Of a stretch of DNA of 64,000 bases, positions 60,161 through 64,000 are shown in pieces. This stretch comes from Syncephalis fuscata (lineage: Eukaryota > Zoopagomycota > Zoopagomycetes > Zoopagales > Piptocephalidaceae): assembly GCA_025786725.1 (NCBI GenBank), contig JAHLTZ010000005.1, positions 186,001-250,000 of the forward strand, in the 5' to 3' direction. Numbering within the stretch: position 1 is the stretch's first letter; every line of letters begins with the position of its first letter. The translations under genes were made by a program, and so were the position numbers. Below the pieces are notes generated by a model. The model ran no database searches and was not told the DNA's origin. It worked only from the letters and a program-made list of their open reading frames with translations.

Positions 60161-61268
60161 GCTTAATAGCTATTCAACTTGAATTTAAATGCTTAAATAT
60201 AGATGCTATAATGCAGATGCTAATAATGCAAATGATTCAAATGCAGATGTCAAAGTGTAGAATAATATAATATTCTCGATAAACAACGGCCTATTTGGCC
60301 TTTTGTATCTAAAGCGACTAAAAATAGTACGATTGTCCAAAATGCCTTGAACAAAGCATGGCACGGTAAATAATCATCCGCTCAATGTGGTAGTCAGGGA
60401 CATGCATAGCTAATAGACGCATGCCAATGTTATACTACCGTTATTATGGCTGCTTTCATTGTTATTGCAGCCACAGTAATAACAGCAACACTAGCAGTAG
60501 CAACAACAACAACAACAATAGGCATAACAGCAATAGTATCGTTATGTCTACTACAGTCGTCGATATCATACATAGCCCCTACATTGTTACGATAGCGGCT
60601 GTTTTGCTTTATTCATCTCCTTTTCATTATTCATCCTTTTAAAGCCAGGTTAATTATTCTAGACGCCGAGCACCTGCTTTTACAACACATCTAAAACGCG
60701 TAACCGTCGCTATCTATAGAGCAATATCTGTCCTAGAAGATTCGCCCCAACGGCACAACGGCACAACCATCCATTCCAAGGTTTGATGAGCGCCAAGGTG
60801 GCCATACACACCACACACACACAACTCAATATACTATCCTACTAATTCTCATGCATTATCCGCATGCTCTACACAGTCAAATAGGTAAGTGCTTCTAGAT
60901 GGCCGTATGACAGCAGCAGCTAAACACGCGGGGCAAATATGGGAAGACGGCGTTCGCTATTTTTGCCGCGTGACTTCTAGCTTGGATGCAAAGAAAGAGG
61001 CATGCTCAGTGTCTCACGCTCCACAGTCAATACTCCTTATTCACTTCTTTCTTTTTACTGTTTTCGGTGGTTTAGACGCTACGTTGTGTGGCATGTCCAC
61101 CTGCTGTTTCATAATTCCTTTTCATTAAATTCGTTTATTATCGTTCATTTTAGCAGTGCTAGAGAAACCACTCTAGACGCGCAATAATCAATGCCAACGC
61201 CACTACTTGTTACATCACACTGACGCCATTTTACTTTATTAGTATAACTGCCATTGTCGCTCTACAAT
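60161..61268. promoter_or_regulatory. Divergent promoter region
   Basis: About 1.1 kb between the leftward surface-protein genes and the rightward Ser-rich gene. It has a CAA/AAC microsatellite at about 60500-60520, a CACACACACA run at about 60808-60822, and GC-richer DNA near 60900-61000. Short open frames here (60421-60642, 60889-61128) are overlapped by repeats and unsupported. Confidence 0.5.
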
Positions 61269-63402
61269 ATGGCCAATGCCAAACTCAATCCACTTCATCT
61301 ACGCCTAGGCGGCACGCCGTTACCAAGGCCGCGCTTTCGCCTGCGTAGACAAACGTCAGAACCGTCGTTAAAAGAACGCAGTGCATTTGCCGCCATGGCG
61401 GGTCTGACGGCCACCCTTACTGGCCGCAAAGAGGACGGGTCAACCATGATGTCCAAAGACATTCAAGGCGCTGGAGAACGGGCTGAGCTTACTAGGGAAA
61501 ACCTTATATTACATACAAGCTTGGTAAATATCATATTCAGTTGAATACACTATGTACAATTACTAATCGTTCATGGATCATTCCTTTATTTAGCTACCAC
61601 CAGTTAATCCAGAAACTACGTTTGAGCGTTGCTTACGCTATGTACGCGATGTACACCAAAAGACACATAAGCATGGCCGAGGATCACCGGTCGACGCTGG
61701 CACTTCCCAGGGCGCGTCTGTTGTAGTCCATCGTTCAGACAATGAAAAGCGTGGAGGAGAGCATATAGACGGTGAAAGTAAAAGCAAATCTAAAGAGCTA
61801 CAAAAACGACTCCGAAAATGGAAATCCAGTACTCGTAAAGAGAAGAAGGAAAAGAAGGAAAAGAAAAAGAAACGCAAGGAAAAGACGCTGTCACGATTGG
61901 TTATTCCTACAGAAGTACCATTGCCAGCTTCACCAATGGAACAATCACCTAAATCAATTAAGAATGATATTGATCAATACCATCAGCAACAAGAACAAGA
62001 ACAAGAAGAGCAAGAGCAGTCACAAAAGAAGAATGGAAATGAAGCGGAGGATACACTCACTCCTGTAACTCCGCCAAAATCACCACCTACTGCATCTCGA
62101 CCTGGCTTAAACCGACGACATACAGTAATGCCAAGTGCATCCTGGTCCCATGCTTCTTGGTCCCAATCGGCCTTCAGACAATGGAGTTCATTCTGGCAGG
62201 ATCTAAAGGATGAGTTAAAAGATGCTGCTCATATAGGAGGTGCAGGTGCAGATGGATTTAAAAATATACGTCGTAAACATCATTCTGGTGATATGAAAAA
62301 GAAGTCTGACAAGGATTATAGTCCTGGTGGTATGGATACCAATAGGAGAAAGCCACCTACCCGTCGTTTATCAATTAATGTGCCTGTGGATAATAGTCGA
62401 GTATTAACACAGCAAACACTATTGCAAGGTAATGGCTTGAGTATGATAAGAGGATCGGCAAATGATGTGAATGACGCTGAAGATGACATAATGTCCAATC
62501 TATTGTCACCTCGTACTACATTGGCAGTGTTTGGTGATATGCCACATAGTTCGCATATAGATAGCTCGCCTTCAGTTTCACGAGCACGTACACCTTTACC
62601 AAGACCAGATACAGCAATGCAGCAACCCCGTGAGCCATATGTATCACAGTCATCGTTTTCTTTTGGTTCAGCGAGTGACGCTATAAGTAGCTCGAGTAGT
62701 AGCAGCAGCAGTAGCAGCAGTAGTTCAGGTAGCTCTTCCAATGAGAACTCATCTGAACGTCGACGTCTTCATCCACTTACTTCACTCTTCCGTGAAAGAA
62801 GCCGATCTCGGCAACCAAGTCAAGAGGATGAAGACAAAGAAGATGAAGAAGTTGAGTATGATCCAACTAGAAACGAACTTGAAGTGCCTTACGCTACTAA
62901 TACGGGTAAAGCTTCAAATCGTGCTTCTAAACAACGATTGCGTAATATGGCACGCAAAGTGGGTCATGTATTCCGTCGTGGTAAAAGCGGACAACGCCAT
63001 GCTGCGCGCGATGAAGATGGTAGTCAAGGTGGCAGCGATGATAGTATTGAAGATGGTGGCAATGGCCAAGCAAGCGATCAAAGTGAAGGCCTACCAAATA
63101 GAGGCGACATAGGCGCTGAATTCACCGCTGCTATGGATGGTCTACAAATATCGAACATACCCGTATGTCGAGTAGATGGACCGAATGGCGAGCCAGTACT
63201 ATCTTCGTCACCGGTAGCTGAAACACATAAGAAGAACTGGCTATATCAGCGTAGTGGTAGTAGCGGACTAATTGACCATCTACATACGCGCAGTACCGAC
63301 TACAAGACAAATTCAAAGCATCGACGGGACCTGTCTTGCGATCAACCGCCTACACAAGCCTCTTCAGTAAGCGGTGATCAGCTATGGGGTGTTAAAGTTT
63401 AG
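61269..63402 (+). CDS. Large Ser-rich basic protein, function unknown
   Basis: Two exons, 61269-61523 and 61594-63402, give 687 aa. The N-terminus (MANAKLNPLHLRLGGTPLPR) is followed by a conserved-looking block spanning the splice (RAELTRENLILHTSLPPVNP, then TTFERCLRYVRDVHQKTHKH). A Lys-rich stretch with repeated KEKK comes next, then Gln/Glu-rich sequence. HASWSQSAFRQWSSFWQDL lies near residue 310, followed by a Ser run of about 15, a second basic Arg/Ser region (FRERSRSRQPS) and an acidic tail region. No enzymatic domain was recognised. It may be a signalling or scaffold protein, but that is only inferred from composition. The exon 1 start is the first ATG of the frame; a TTG upstream is ignored. 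Confidence 0.68.
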
Positions 63403-64000
63403 CATGTTTATCATTCGTATTATTATTATTATTATGACCATTATATTTTATCATTTATCATTTGTTTCTATTATTTCAGCACATATCAGTTTCCTAAAGT
63501 TTTGTAAAGAGTTATTACTCATCCACAAATAAAAGGAATTATGATAATCTTCCTTTTTTTAAATAAAATATAGAAAATATATGTCAATGGCTGGTTGATG
63601 TTTACTTTGATCCTCCTTGGGGCAGTAAATCTTTTTACGCAATCGATTGCAATGATTTAAATAGTTGACGAATTGATTGAATTAATTTGTGTTTAAATTA
63701 TCATTCACAATAAACACTGTTGCTTATATACTGAATATAATGTTTAAAGTTTAACTGTCAATTGTAATATCATGTTTTATGATAATGACATTTGCTTATG
63801 CGTTGATATCCATCCCTCTTATTTTATTGTTGACATTATTCTATTAGTATACTTGTTTTTATGCAATTGATTTTCATTCTTTGTTTTATTCTACTATTTA
63901 AACAACTCTTCCATTTGTATTTCAATTTGTTCATAGTCTTTTTATGTACAGCGTTATTCAATTTATGATTGTACATATTACATTATTTATTAATTAAATA
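63403..64000. other. AT-rich 3' flank with repeat copy
   Basis: About 600 nt to the window end with a short ATT repeat at about 63420-63435, a poly-T run near 63550 and the start of dispersed repeat copy G. No gene is seen. Confidence 0.55.
63815..64000 (+). repeat. Dispersed AT-rich repeat, copy G (cut by window end)
   Basis: This segment matches 18110-18310 over nearly 190 nt, with shared blocks TATGCAATTGATTTTCATTC-like, AACAACTCTTCCA and TTATTTATTAATTAAATA. It continues past the window. Confidence 0.65.

Overview
The window is nuclear DNA from an AT-rich, intron-dense fungus. The gene set supports this: a Yap1/Pap1-type bZIP factor, a prephenate dehydratase, a fungal-size DUF726 protein, a chitin-binding-like secreted protein and a Ty3/gypsy element. 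Introns are nearly all GT-AG and about 35-70 nt, so most genes cross several exons. I assembled them by hand, requiring phases and known motifs to agree across each junction. The mixture (a full RECQL4-type gene, an RBM5/10-type splicing factor, a possible BCL7-like protein) fits an early-diverging fungus (Zoopagomycota or Mucoromycota grade) better than a yeast, but that placement is inference.

Region 1-17.3 kb is gene-dense. It holds the signal-peptide end of a gene cut by the left edge, a Ser-rich coiled-coil protein, prephenate dehydratase (phenylalanine synthesis), a short-chain dehydrogenase, an 18-exon RECQL4-family gene whose helicase motifs are eroded, a possible BCL7-like protein, and a DUF726 (TMCO4/Mil1) alpha/beta-hydrolase. 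Region 19-34 kb has an F-box-like protein, a Yap1/Pap1-type bZIP regulator with a C-terminal cysteine domain, a 16-exon RBM5/RBM10-like splicing regulator and a choline/ethanolamine kinase. Region 34-40 kb is gene-poor, with a ~743 bp near-perfect palindrome and a tRNA-Val(CAC).

Region 40-54.7 kb has an FHIP (FAM160/RAI16-like) adaptor, three copies of a secreted six-cysteine protein family with different C-termini around a Copia-like relic, an orphan gene, and an RBR E3 ligase fused to zinc-finger-like repeats and a membrane tail. Region 55-58.3 kb is a young gypsy LTR element lacking protease, RT, RNase H and the integrase core, with 13 tandem repeats in its leader. Region 58.6-63.4 kb has a tandem pair of signal-peptide/GPI-like surface proteins and a large Ser-rich protein. 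A diverged AT-rich repeat family recurs between genes.

In at least three genes (SDR, RECQL4-like, DUF726) one missing base interrupts an otherwise conserved frame. Two of these lie in G runs, which suggests assembly indels rather than dead genes. All exon boundaries are predictions from sequence alone.
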